DNA of 64,000 nt from VFJZ01 sp046598415 (GTDB taxonomy: Bacteria; Actinomycetota; Thermoleophilia; Gaiellales; F1-60-MAGs149): the NCBI GenBank assembly GCA_046598415.1, contig JBKJIG010000134.1, positions 30,099 through 94,098 of the forward strand, given 5' to 3'. How positions within the stretch are numbered: position 1 is the stretch's first letter; every line of letters starts with the position of its first letter. The position numbers and the translations under genes were made by a program. The notes beneath the pieces are model-generated. The model saw only the letters and a list, made by a program, of their open reading frames with translations. It had not been told where the DNA came from and ran no database searches. This document shows, piece after piece, positions 7,122 to 16,047 of this stretch.

Positions 7122-8590
7122 CCAGGCTCGTCCTCGTCGGGTTCATGGGCTCCGGCAAGTCGACGGTCGGCCGGCTGCTGGCCGAGCGCCGCGGCGTGCC
7201 GTTCGCCGACGCCGACGACGAGATCGAGCGCACGGCCGGGCGCACGATCCCCGACATCTTCGAGCGTGACGGCGAGGCGGCGTTCCGCGAGATCGAGGCT
7301 GCCGCCATCGCGCGGCTGCTGGACGGCGACGCGGGCGTGCTCGCCCTCGGCGGCGGCGCGCTGCGCGGTCGGACAGCGGCCCTCGTGCGCGGGCGCTGCA
7401 CGCTGGTGTGGCTCGACGTGTCGGCCGACACCGCCTGGCAGCGGGTCGAGCCGGAGAGCGCCCACCGGCCGCTGGCCCGCGACGAGGGCTCCTTCCGGAC
7501 GCTGCACGCCGAGCGCCGGTCGGGGTATGCGGAGGCCTGCGACGTGCAGGTCGACGGCTCGCCGGCACCCGCGGTCGTGGCGGCGTCGATCGTCGTCGCC
7601 GCGCGCTGCCGGCCGGGCGCCATCGCGACGCTCGACGACGTGATCGGCGATCGCCGGGCCGCGGTGATCGTCGACGACGCCGTCGCGACGCTGGCCCCGG
7701 CGACGGCCGCCGACACGATCGTGGTGCCCGGCGGCGAGCGCGCCAAGTCGATCCGCCAGCTGGACGACCTGTGGCGCGGCCTCGCCGCTGCCGAGCTGGA
7801 GCGCTGCGACGTCGTGGTCGCCATCGGCGGCGGCGCCGTCACCGACGTCGCCGGGTTCGCGGCGGCCACCTTCCGCCGCGGCCTGGCGTGGATCGCGGTG
7901 CCGACGACGCTGGTCGGCCAGGTCGATGCGGCGATCGGCGGCAAGACCGCCATCGATGTCGCCGCGAAGAACGACGTCGGCGCGTTCCACCTGCCCGAGG
8001 CCGTGATCGCCGATCCCGTGGTGCTCGAGACGCTGCCCGGGCGCGAGTGGGCGGCCGGGTTCGCCGAGGTCGTCAAGACGGCGCTGCTGGCCGGCGGCCG
8101 ACTGTGGGAGATCGTGCGCGCCTGGCAGCCGGGCTTGGGGGAGGTCGGGCAGCGCACCGAGCTGGTGCGCCTCACCGCCGCCTACAAGGCGCGCGTGGTG
8201 GGCGAGGATCCCACCGAGCAGGGCCTGCGCGCGGTGCTGAACCTGGGCCACACGATCGGCCACGGCGTCGAGGCGGCGGCCGGCTACGGCGAGCTGCTCC
8301 ACGGCGAGGCGGTTGCGATCGGGCTGCTCGCAGCGCTGCGCCTGTCGGTCGAGCTGCGCGGCCTGGACGACGCCGTCCTGGGCGAGACGCAGCAGATCCT
8401 GGAGCGCGCGGGACTGCCCACGCGGGCCACCGGACTGACCGCCGCCGACGTGCAGGCGGCCATGCGCGGCGACAAGAAGCGGACCGGCGGTCGTCCCCGG
8501 CTGGTGCTGCTCGATGCGGTCGGATCGCCCGTGTTCGGCATCGACCCTGGGGACGACCCGCTGATGCGGGCTGTAGCATCAGCCCTGTGA
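7118..8590 (+). CDS. aroKB: Fused shikimate kinase / 3-dehydroquinate synthase
   Basis: One 490-residue frame carries two shikimate enzymes. Residues 1-160 are shikimate kinase, with the Walker A loop G-F-M-G-S-G-K-S-T (8-16), the D-x-D-D-E-I-E motif and the G-G-G-A-L-R shikimate-binding segment. Residues 170-490 are 3-dehydroquinate synthase, with G-G-E-R-x-K, G-G-G-A-V-T-D-V-A-G-F-A-A-A and the metal-site Glu and His residues in A-E-V-V-K-T, L-N-L-G-H-T-I-G-H and L-H-G-E-A-V-A-I-G. The synthase part is about 30 residues shorter than free AroB at its N-terminus. Such AroKB fusions are known in Thermotoga. No stop or frameshift lies between the halves. Confidence 0.95.
   Translation: MTRLVLVGFMGSGKSTVGRLLAERRGVPFADADDEIERTAGRTIPDIFERDGEAAFREIEAAAIARLLDGDAGVLALGGGALRGRTAALVRGRCTLVWLDVSADTAWQRVEPESAHRPLARDEGSFRTLHAERRSGYAEACDVQVDGSPAPAVVAASIVVAARCRPGAIATLDDVIGDRRAAVIVDDAVATLAPATAADTIVVPGGERAKSIRQLDDLWRGLAAAELERCDVVVAIGGGAVTDVAGFAAATFRRGLAWIAVPTTLVGQVDAAIGGKTAIDVAAKNDVGAFHLPEAVIADPVVLETLPGREWAAGFAEVVKTALLAGGRLWEIVRAWQPGLGEVGQRTELVRLTAAYKARVVGEDPTEQGLRAVLNLGHTIGHGVEAAAGYGELLHGEAVAIGLLAALRLSVELRGLDDAVLGETQQILERAGLPTRATGLTAADVQAAMRGDKKRTGGRPRLVLLDAVGSPVFGIDPGDDPLMRAVASAL
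8574..8579 (+). promoter_or_regulatory. -10-like element TAGCAT inside the aroKB end, ahead of aroQ
   Basis: TAGCAT lies 7 bases before the aroQ GTG at 8587. It may give aroQ and efp a promoter of their own inside the aro operon. Confidence 0.4.
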
Positions 8591-9036
8591 TCGCCGTCCT
8601 GAACGGCGTCAATCTGAACCTTCTGGGGCGACGCGACCCCGAGCTTTACGGTTCGCTGACGCTCTCCAACCTCGAATCGAAGATCTACAAGTGGTCGCGG
8701 GAGAGCGGTACCACCGCGCGCTGCTTCCAGACGAATCACGAGGGCGCGTTCGTCGACAACCTCCACGAGGCGGTCGGCTGGGCAACGCACGGCATGGCCG
8801 TCAACCCGGGCGCCTGGACGCACTACTCCTACGCCATCCGCGACGCGATCGAGTACGTCGTCGAGCAGGGCGTCGAGGTCGTCGAGGTGCACCTGTCCGA
8901 CATCGAGGCGCGCGAGGACTTCCGGCGCCACTCGGTGCTCGAGGGCATCGTCTCGCACCGCATCAAGGGCGAGGGCCCCGATGGCTACCGGCAGGCGATC
9001 GAATGGCTCACCCGCGAAGGCTCCACGATAGGCTGA
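8587..9036 (+). CDS. aroQ: 3-dehydroquinate dehydratase, type II
   Basis: 149-residue type II dehydroquinase (dodecamer), which removes water from 3-dehydroquinate to give 3-dehydroshikimate. The family motifs are N-G-x-N-L-N-L-L-G-R-R at the start, catalytic Tyr in the E-L-Y-G segment, Q-T-N-H-E-G-A near 55 and the N-P-G-A-W-T-H-Y-S motif near 80, followed by E-V-H-L-S-D-I. The TGA of aroKB overlaps its GTG. With aroE, aroC and aroKB the window covers five of the seven chorismate steps; aroF/G and aroA are elsewhere. Confidence 0.96.
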   Translation: MIAVLNGVNLNLLGRRDPELYGSLTLSNLESKIYKWSRESGTTARCFQTNHEGAFVDNLHEAVGWATHGMAVNPGAWTHYSYAIRDAIEYVVEQGVEVVEVHLSDIEAREDFRRHSVLEGIVSHRIKGEGPDGYRQAIEWLTREGSTIG

Positions 9037-9044
9037 GTGACCGA

Positions 9045-9611
9045 ATGGCCGAGATGGTGTCCACCAACCAGTTCAAGAACGGCATGCACGTCGACGTGGA
9101 GGGAACCGTCTACCGCATCGTCGAGTTCCAGCACGTGAAGCCGGGCAAGGGCGGCGCGTTCGTGCGCACCAAGCTGAAGGCGTTCACGTCGGGCGCCGTC
9201 ATCGAGCGCACGTTCCGGGCCGGCGAGAAGTTCCAGCGCATCATCACCAGCTACGAGGACGTGCAGTACCTGTACGAGGACGGCGACGACGTCGTGCTGA
9301 TGGACGTCGCCACCTACGACCAGGTGCATCTCGCCAAGGTGAAGGTGGCCGAGGAGCTGCCCTGGATGAAGGTCGGCGACACCGTGCAGCTGGTGTCGGT
9401 CGACGGCACGCCGGCCACGGTGCAGCTGCCCGCGTCGGTCGAGCTCGCGGTCACCGACACCGAGCCCGGCGTCAAGGGCGACACGGTCTCGAACGTCACC
9501 AAGGCGGCCACGCTGGAGACCGGCGCGAACGTGCAGGTGCCGCTGTTCGTGAACGTCGGCGATCGCGTGAAGGTCGATACGCGCGAAGGCCGCTACATCT
9601 CGCGCGCCTGA
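9045..9611 (+). CDS. efp: Translation elongation factor P
   Basis: EF-P relieves ribosome stalling at polyproline stretches. The three beta-barrel domains span about 188 residues. The tip loop of domain I reads K-P-G-K-G-G-A-F, so the residue that enters the peptidyl-transferase centre is Lys35 (Lys32 if the second ATG at 9054 is used, which gives the canonical M-V-S-T-N start and 185 residues). Which modification this lysine receives is not shown; no epmA or ymfI-like gene is nearby. The C-terminal signature G-x-x-V-x-V-D-T-x-x-G-x-Y is present. TAGGCT at 9029-9034 lies 10 bases upstream. Confidence 0.96.
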   Translation: MAEMVSTNQFKNGMHVDVEGTVYRIVEFQHVKPGKGGAFVRTKLKAFTSGAVIERTFRAGEKFQRIITSYEDVQYLYEDGDDVVLMDVATYDQVHLAKVKVAEELPWMKVGDTVQLVSVDGTPATVQLPASVELAVTDTEPGVKGDTVSNVTKAATLETGANVQVPLFVNVGDRVKVDTREGRYISRA

Positions 9612-9620
9612 CGTGACGCC

Positions 9621-11389
9621 GTGACCCGACTCATCGACACGACGCTCCGCCTGCTGGGGCAGGAGCCGCTCGCCGGGCGCATCCCGACCGGGCGCCTGCT
9701 CGACCTGTGCTCCGAGCTGGACGAGGTCGGCTACCACGCGCTCGAGGTGTCGGGCGGCGGGTGCTTCCGCGAGGCCATCGTGCGCGGCGTCGAGAGCCCC
9801 TGGGAGCGCATCCGCCTGTACCGCCAGCGCGCCACGCGCACGCCGCTCGTGATGGCGCTGCGCGGCACGTTCCTGGTCGGCGCGCGACCCGCCAAGGACG
9901 ACCTGGTGCGGCGCTTCATCCTCTGCGCCGCCGAGTCGGGCATCGACATCTTCCGGCTGCACGACCCGCTCAACGACGCCAACGACCTGGCCGTGCCGGC
10001 CGAGGCCATCCGCGAGGCCGGGGGGCGGCTGTACGCCGGCCTCGTCTACGCCGACGCGCCGGGCGGCGACGACGACTTCCTGGTCGAGCGCGCCCGCCGC
10101 CTGCGCGAGCTGGGCGCCGACCGGATCATGCTCCACGACCCCGCCGGCCGGCTCGAGCCCGCCGCCGCGGCGACGCTCGTGAAGCGTTTGCACGAGGCCG
10201 CCGGCGTGCCCGTCGGCCTCTACTGCCAGGGGCCCGGCGGCACCGCGCTCGCCGTCTCGCTGGAGGCCGCCCGCGCGGGCGCCGACCCGGTCGCGACGGC
10301 CGCCTACCCGGTGGCGATCGGCGCGTATCGCGCCAGCGCCGAGCTGTTCTCGCAGGCGCTCGCGGGCGTCGGCGGCGACCCCGGCCTCGACCTCGACCGG
10401 GCGTGGGAGATCGCGACTTCGATCGACGAGCTGCTCGGCGCCGGCTCGGCCGTGCCCCGCGTGTCGCCGCACGTGTCGCTGCTGGCGGCGCTGAACCGGG
10501 TCAACTCGGGCCTGATCGCCAACCTCGAGCGCCGGCTCACGCACCTCGACGCGTCCGACCGGCTGAACGAGGTGCTGGAGGAGTTCCACGTCGTCCGGGC
10601 CGAGATCGGCTTCCCGCCGACCGCATCGCCCGTCGGCACGCTGATCGTGCGCCAGGCCGTCGACCACGTGCTGTCCGGCCAGCGCTGGACGTCGATGACC
10701 GAGGAGATGCGCCAACTGGTGCTCGGCGAGTGGGGGCAGACGCCCGGCACCATCTCCGAGGAGGCCATCGCCGCCGCCCGCGCGCAGGATCCGGCCCGCG
10801 ACCAGATCGAGGTGCCCGGGCTGGACGTCGCCCGTGCCCAGGCCGACGGCATCGCCAGCTCCGAAGAGGAGCTGTGCCTGGTCGCGCTGTTCGGCGACGA
10901 CGCCCGCGCGCTGATCGAACGCGTCCGCGGCCGCGACTTCCCCAACGCCGCCATCGCCCGCACCGCCGACGCCGGCGAGGCCGAGCGCGTGCGCCGGCTG
11001 GTCGAGATCCTCGAGGACTCGGGCGCTGGCGAGCTGACCGTCGAGGACGGGGGCACGCGCATCACCGTGCGCAAGCAGGAGGACCAGGCGCTTCTGCCCG
11101 TTGCCGTCGCCGCGGCACCCGCCAACTCGGTCGTGCCGCCGCCCGCTGCACCCGCCGGCGTGGTCATCGAGAGTCCGATCGTCGGTAACTTCTACCGCGC
11201 GCCCGCTCCCGGCGAGGCGGCATTCGTGGCCGTCGGCGACCACATCGAGGTCGGCCAGCCGCTCTGCCTGCTCGAGGCGATGAAGCTGTTCAACGAGCTG
11301 AAGTCGGAACACGCCGGCGTGATCTCCAAGGTCCTGGTCGAAGATGGGACGGCGGTCGAGTTCGGCCAGCCGCTGTTCGAGCTGGAGCC

Positions 11390-11393
<4 letters not shown>
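9621..11393 (+). CDS. Biotin carrier protein (AccB-type) fused to degenerate carboxyltransferase barrel
   Basis: 590 residues in two parts. Residues 1-400 match the PYC/OADA carboxyltransferase barrel of pyruvate carboxylase and transcarboxylase 5S along their whole length (P-W-E-R-I-R near 60, L-R-G-T-F-L-V-G near 80, D-I-F-R-L-H-D-P-L-N-D near 110, G-Q-T-P near 370). The four metal-site residues are all replaced: the Asp after L-R is Leu11, the carbamylated Lys is His172, and the two His of the H-C-H motif are Tyr201 and Gln203. Residues 480-590 are a complete AccB: V-E-D-G-G, S-P-I-V-G-N-F-Y-R-A-P and the biotin site E-A-M-K with Lys555. The end overlaps accC by 4 bp. I infer a biotin carrier for acetyl-CoA carboxylase with a structural, non-catalytic barrel. 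Confidence 0.85.
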
Positions 11394-12751
<1,358 letters not shown>

Positions 12752-12797
12752 GCGAGCACCCGGATCGCCGCGCCGAGGGCCGCGTTGCGGTGCTGCG

Positions 12798-13208
12798 ATG
12801 AGCGCCTCCCGCCGGCAGGCGCGCCGCGTCGCGCTGGTGCTGCTGTACCAGCACGACGTGACCGGCCACGACCTGCCCGAGCTGTACGCGGCGTACGAGG
12901 CCGACGCCCGCTCGCCGGTGCCGCCCTACGCGCAGGAGCTGGTCGAGTCGGTGCTGGAGGATCCGGGCCGGCTCGACATGCTGATCGCCGAGCACGCCAC
13001 CGGCTGGACGGTCGACCGCATCGCGGCCATCGAGCGAGCCGCGCTGCGCATCGCCGTGCTGGAGCTGGCCGAGAAGCCCGACATCCCCGCGTCCGTCGCC
13101 ATCGACGAGGCCGTCCGCCTCACCAAACGGTATGCGTCGCCTGAGGCCGCGATCTTCGTGAACGGCATTCTCGGAGGCGTAGCGCGAGCGCTCGGCGTGG
13201 GCCGGTAG
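12798..13208 (+). CDS. nusB: Transcription antitermination factor NusB
   Basis: 136-residue all-helical NusB, which with NusE/S10 binds boxA RNA in rRNA leaders. The R-R-Q-A-R-R-V-A-L-x-x-L-Y-Q start, the I-A-A-I-E-R-A-A-L-R-I-A-x-x-E-L core and the C-terminal A-I-D-E-A-V-R-L-T-K-R-Y ... F-V-N-G-I-L-G motif are typical. ATG start 46 bp after accC. The stop codon TAG also forms the first three bases of a -10-like hexamer for the next gene. Confidence 0.95.
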   Translation: MSASRRQARRVALVLLYQHDVTGHDLPELYAAYEADARSPVPPYAQELVESVLEDPGRLDMLIAEHATGWTVDRIAAIERAALRIAVLELAEKPDIPASVAIDEAVRLTKRYASPEAAIFVNGILGGVARALGVGR

Positions 13209-13211
13209 CCT
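13206..13211 (+). promoter_or_regulatory. -10-like TAGCCT made from the nusB stop codon
   Basis: TAGCCT, whose first three bases are the nusB TAG, lies 6 bases before the GTG at 13218. It would give a leaderless transcript for the small protein and the prenyl synthase. Confidence 0.45.
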
Positions 13212-13217
13212 GTAGGC

Positions 13218-13427
13218 GTGGACGACCGCATCGACCACCTGAAGTCGCTGCTCGATCGCCTCGAGGAGGCCCGGGCGCGGCTCGAGGCGGCACCCGATGC
13301 AGCCACGGCGGCCGACGTGCTGGGTGAGCTGAACGATGTCGCACAGGAGGTCTCGGCCGAGGTCGAGCGCCAGCGCCGGGCCGTCGCCGACGACGAGGGC
13401 GACGACGCCCAGCTCGGGCTGCTGTGA
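13218..13427 (+). CDS. Small helical protein between nusB and prenyl synthase
   Basis: 69 residues, predicted almost entirely helical, with heptad-like leucines (positions 8, 11, 12, 15, 22) and an acidic tail rich in aspartate. It occupies the place where exonuclease VII small subunit XseB is often found, next to an isoprenoid synthase, but the XseB signature of paired leucine-glutamate repeats and a cysteine-containing second helix is not evident, and no xseA precedes it. I do not assign a function. It uses a GTG start and its stop overlaps the GTG-ATG start of the prenyl synthase, so it is translated with that operon. Confidence 0.65.
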   Translation: MDDRIDHLKSLLDRLEEARARLEAAPDAATAADVLGELNDVAQEVSAEVERQRRAVADDEGDDAQLGLL

Positions 13428-14308
13428 TGGTCGCCACGTTCCCGAGCCAGCTGGCGACGGTCTTCGACGACTACCTCGGCCTGCTCGCCCGCGAGCGCCG
13501 CGCCTCGCTCGAGCTCGACCTCGAGCCGTTCGAGGACGCCGTCTGGTACCCGCTCGTCGCCGGCGGCAAGCGGCTGCGGCCCTTGCTGTGCCTGGCCACG
13601 GTCGAGGCGCTCGGCGGCGATACCCGGGCGGCGCTGCCGGTGGCCGCTGCGCTGGAGTGGATGCACACCTTCTCGCTCGTGCACGACGACCTGCCGGCGA
13701 TCGACGATGACGACCTGCGCCGCGGCCGCCCGACCACCCACATCCGCTACGGCGAGGACGCCGCGGTGCTGGTAGGCGATGCGCTGCTGAACGGCGCCTA
13801 CGGCCTGGTGCTGGAGCGGCTGCGCTGCCCGGCCTCGCGGCGCGCGGCGGTGCTGGCCGCGCTGTTCGCCGGCATCGACGGCATGATCGCCGGCCAGTAT
13901 CTCGACGTCCGCCCGCCGACCGCGCCCGACGAGGCGTGGCTGCGCCGCATGTCGGGCCTCAAGACGGGGCGACTGATCAGCGCCTCGGTCGCCTCCGGGT
14001 TGGCGCTGGTGGCGCCGCCGGCCGCGACCGAACAGGCGTACCTGGCCTTCGCGGAGGAGCTCGGCGCCGGCTTCCAGGTGGTCGACGACGTGCTCGACGC
14101 GACGGGCACCGACGAGCAGCTCGGCAAGCCCGCCGGTTCCGACGTGGCGCACGACAAGCGCACGTTCGTGACGGTGCTCGGCATCGAGCGGGCGCGCGCG
14201 CTGGCCGACGCCTCCGAGCGCCGCTGTGCGGAGCTGCTCGACGCGTTGCCGGGCCGGCCGGAATCCCTCGCGGGCCTGGCCGAGCGCGTGTACGCGCGCG
14301 ATCGCTGA
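13424..14308 (+). CDS. Polyprenyl (geranylgeranyl/farnesyl) diphosphate synthase
   Basis: Trans-prenyltransferase of 294 residues (IspA/CrtE family) that condenses isopentenyl diphosphate with allylic diphosphates. First aspartate-rich motif D-D-L-P-A-I-D-D-D at 88-96, followed by R-R-G-R-P-T-T-H; second aspartate-rich motif F-Q-V-V-D-D-V-L-D near 215-223; K-T-G near 183; G-G-K-R-L-R-P near 47-53. The position five residues before the first motif is serine-leucine rather than a bulky aromatic pair, which does not allow a firm chain-length call. Start is GTG at 13424 or the ATG directly after it. No dxs follows. Confidence 0.93.
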   Translation: MMVATFPSQLATVFDDYLGLLARERRASLELDLEPFEDAVWYPLVAGGKRLRPLLCLATVEALGGDTRAALPVAAALEWMHTFSLVHDDLPAIDDDDLRRGRPTTHIRYGEDAAVLVGDALLNGAYGLVLERLRCPASRRAAVLAALFAGIDGMIAGQYLDVRPPTAPDEAWLRRMSGLKTGRLISASVASGLALVAPPAATEQAYLAFAEELGAGFQVVDDVLDATGTDEQLGKPAGSDVAHDKRTFVTVLGIERARALADASERRCAELLDALPGRPESLAGLAERVYARDR

Positions 14309-14361
14309 CCGGGCGACCGCGGCGGCACAATCCGCGTGGATCTCGTCACCCACGCACGGCG

Positions 14362-14367
14362 TACCCT
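14362..14367 (+). promoter_or_regulatory. -10-like element TACCCT ahead of the tlyA leader ORF
   Basis: TACCCT lies 9 bases before an ATG at 14377 that opens an 11-codon leader frame. It is the only promoter-like element in the 97 bp between the prenyl synthase and tlyA. Confidence 0.35.
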
Positions 14368-14376
14368 GTAGCCGCC

Positions 14377-14409
14377 ATGCGAACGCCGCGCCCGAGGGTC
14401 GAGAGCTGA
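14377..14409 (+). CDS. Putative 10-residue leader peptide overlapping the tlyA start
   Basis: ATG at 14377 opens a frame encoding M-R-T-P-R-P-R-V-E-S and stopping at TGA 14407-14409. That TGA overlaps the CTG (14406-14408) at which TlyA similarity begins. Translation of the leader could couple to tlyA by termination-reinitiation. Its reality is unproved; a single-base error that splits one gene is the alternative. Confidence 0.3.
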   Translation: MRTPRPRVES

Positions 14410-15203
14410 GCGAGCGACTCGACGTCGTGCTCGTCGCCCGCGGGCTCGTCGAGACGCGCGGCCGGGCGCAGGGCCTGGTCATGGGCGGCCACGTCCGCGT
14501 CGACGGCGTGGTGGTGACGAAGGCGGGCACGCGCGTCGCCGACGACGCCACGGTCGCGGTGGCCGAACAGGCGCCGTATGTATCGCGCGCGGGGGCGAAG
14601 CTGGCGACGGGGCTCGACGCCTTCGGCTGGGACGTGGCGGGCGCACACGCGCTCGACGTCGGAGCCTCGACCGGCGGCTTCACCGACTGCCTGCTGCAGC
14701 GCGGCGCGGCCGCGGTGATCGCCCTCGACGTGGGCTACGGGCAGCTGCACGAGCGGGTGCGCACCGATCCGCGCGTGACCGTGCTGGAGCGCACCAACGC
14801 ACGCGACCTCGACCCGGTCGCGCTGCCCTTCCGGCCGGACCTCGTCGTGGCCGACGTGTCGTTCATCTCGCTGACGCTCGTGCTCGGCCCGGCGCTGGCC
14901 GCCGCGGACGCGCCATGGCGGGCGCTGGTGCTGGTCAAGCCGCAGTTCGAAGCGGGTCGCGACCACGTGCCGAAGGGAGGCGTGGTGCGGGATCCCGTCG
15001 TGCGCGCGGCCGCCGTCGAGCGGGTCGCCCGCTACGCTTGCGAACTTGGCGGGATGCCACTCGGCGCCGTCGACTCCGGCCATCCGGGTCCCGCCGGCAA
15101 CCACGAGTACCTGCTCGCAATCGTCTCATCCGACCATGTCGACGCCTTCCAGCGACCCGCTCCCGACCCCGCCGCCCTCGCCCGTGACGCCGCCGGAGCC
15201 TGA
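14406..15203 (+). CDS. tlyA: TlyA family rRNA 2'-O-methyltransferase
   Basis: 265-residue protein with an S4 RNA-binding domain (1-60: R-L-D-V-V-L-V-A-R-G-L-V, then V-R-V-D-G) and a methyltransferase fold with the SAM motif D-V-G-A-S-T-G-G-F near 80 and the K-P-Q-F-E motif near 180. Mycobacterial TlyA methylates cytidines in 16S and 23S rRNA, which affects capreomycin sensitivity. No ATG, GTG or TTG lies in frame at the expected N-terminus; CTG at 14406 has GAGGG 7 bases upstream (14394-14398), so I take CTG as the start. The 3' end overlaps nadK by up to 68 bp. Confidence 0.88.
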   Translation: MSERLDVVLVARGLVETRGRAQGLVMGGHVRVDGVVVTKAGTRVADDATVAVAEQAPYVSRAGAKLATGLDAFGWDVAGAHALDVGASTGGFTDCLLQRGAAAVIALDVGYGQLHERVRTDPRVTVLERTNARDLDPVALPFRPDLVVADVSFISLTLVLGPALAAADAPWRALVLVKPQFEAGRDHVPKGGVVRDPVVRAAAVERVARYACELGGMPLGAVDSGHPGPAGNHEYLLAIVSSDHVDAFQRPAPDPAALARDAAGA

Positions 15204-16047
15204 GGCGCGGCCGATCCGGCGCTGCGCCGTCATCACGCACGGCGACTCCGACCGGACGCGCCACGCGCTCGGCACGGTGCTCGAGCTGGTGCGCGCCTCG
15301 GGCGGGACGCTGCTGATGCCGGCCGACGAGCGCAACAAGCATCCCGGCATCGCCGCGAACGCCGATCCGTGGGACGAGTCGGGCGCCGCCGACCTCGTGC
15401 TGGTGCTGGGCGGCGACGGCACGATGCTGCGCGCCCTGCAGCGGTTCCTCGACACGCGGGTGCCGGTGATGGGCATCAACTTCGGGCGCGTCGGGTTCCT
15501 CACGTCGCTCACGGCGGACGAGCTCGTAGGACGGCTGCCCGAGGTGCTCGAGGGCCGGTACGAGACCGTCAGCCTGCCGACCATCGAGCTCGTCCACCAG
15601 GGGCGGCGGCACACCGCCATCAACGACGTGCTGGTGTCGAGCTCGACCCACGGGCGCATGGCGACGCTCGGCTGGCAGATCAACGGTGTCGACATGGGCG
15701 AGCGCGGCTGCGACGGCGTCGTGATCGCCACCGCGGTCGGCTCGACCGGCTACAACCTCTCGGCCGGCGGCCCGATCATGGGCTGGGGCGTCGATGCGAT
15801 GGTGCTCACCTTCGTCGCTCCGCACGCGCTCGATGCGCGGCCGCTGGTGCTCTCGCACAACCACAAGATCCGCATCACGTCGCACTCGATCGGGTTCTCG
15901 TCGCGCGTCGTGGTGGACGGACACGTGGTCGGCTCGCTGGAGGAGGGTGGCGTGGCCGAGATCCGGCTCGGGCTGTCGACGGCGACGCTCGCGATGCTGC
16001 ACGACCGCCCGTTCCTGGCCCGCTATCGCGCCACCTTCGCCCGCTGA
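15136..16047 (+). CDS. nadK: NAD kinase
   Basis: ATP- or polyphosphate-dependent phosphorylation of NAD to NADP. 303 residues. The diagnostic G-G-D-G-T lies at 92-96; N-F-G-R-V-G-F-L-T follows; N-D-V-L-V and the glycine-rich G-S-T-G-Y-N-L-S-A-G-G-P motif are present. The first 27 residues are proline-rich and unlike the family. GTG at 15184 is an alternative start that removes 16 of them and shortens the overlap with tlyA to 20 bp. The TGA overlaps the ATG of recN. Confidence 0.95.
   Translation: MSTPSSDPLPTPPPSPVTPPEPEARPIRRCAVITHGDSDRTRHALGTVLELVRASGGTLLMPADERNKHPGIAANADPWDESGAADLVLVLGGDGTMLRALQRFLDTRVPVMGINFGRVGFLTSLTADELVGRLPEVLEGRYETVSLPTIELVHQGRRHTAINDVLVSSSTHGRMATLGWQINGVDMGERGCDGVVIATAVGSTGYNLSAGGPIMGWGVDAMVLTFVAPHALDARPLVLSHNHKIRITSHSIGFSSRVVVDGHVVGSLEEGGVAEIRLGLSTATLAMLHDRPFLARYRATFAR

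Noticed and set aside
6065..8302. 745-codon minus-strand open frame over aroC and aroKB
   Set aside because: Antisense shadow of two conserved enzymes; no start context and no recognisable motif.
13218..13427. Calling the small protein after nusB exonuclease VII small subunit
   Set aside because: Position suggests XseB, but the sequence signature is not convincing and no xseA is present in the window.
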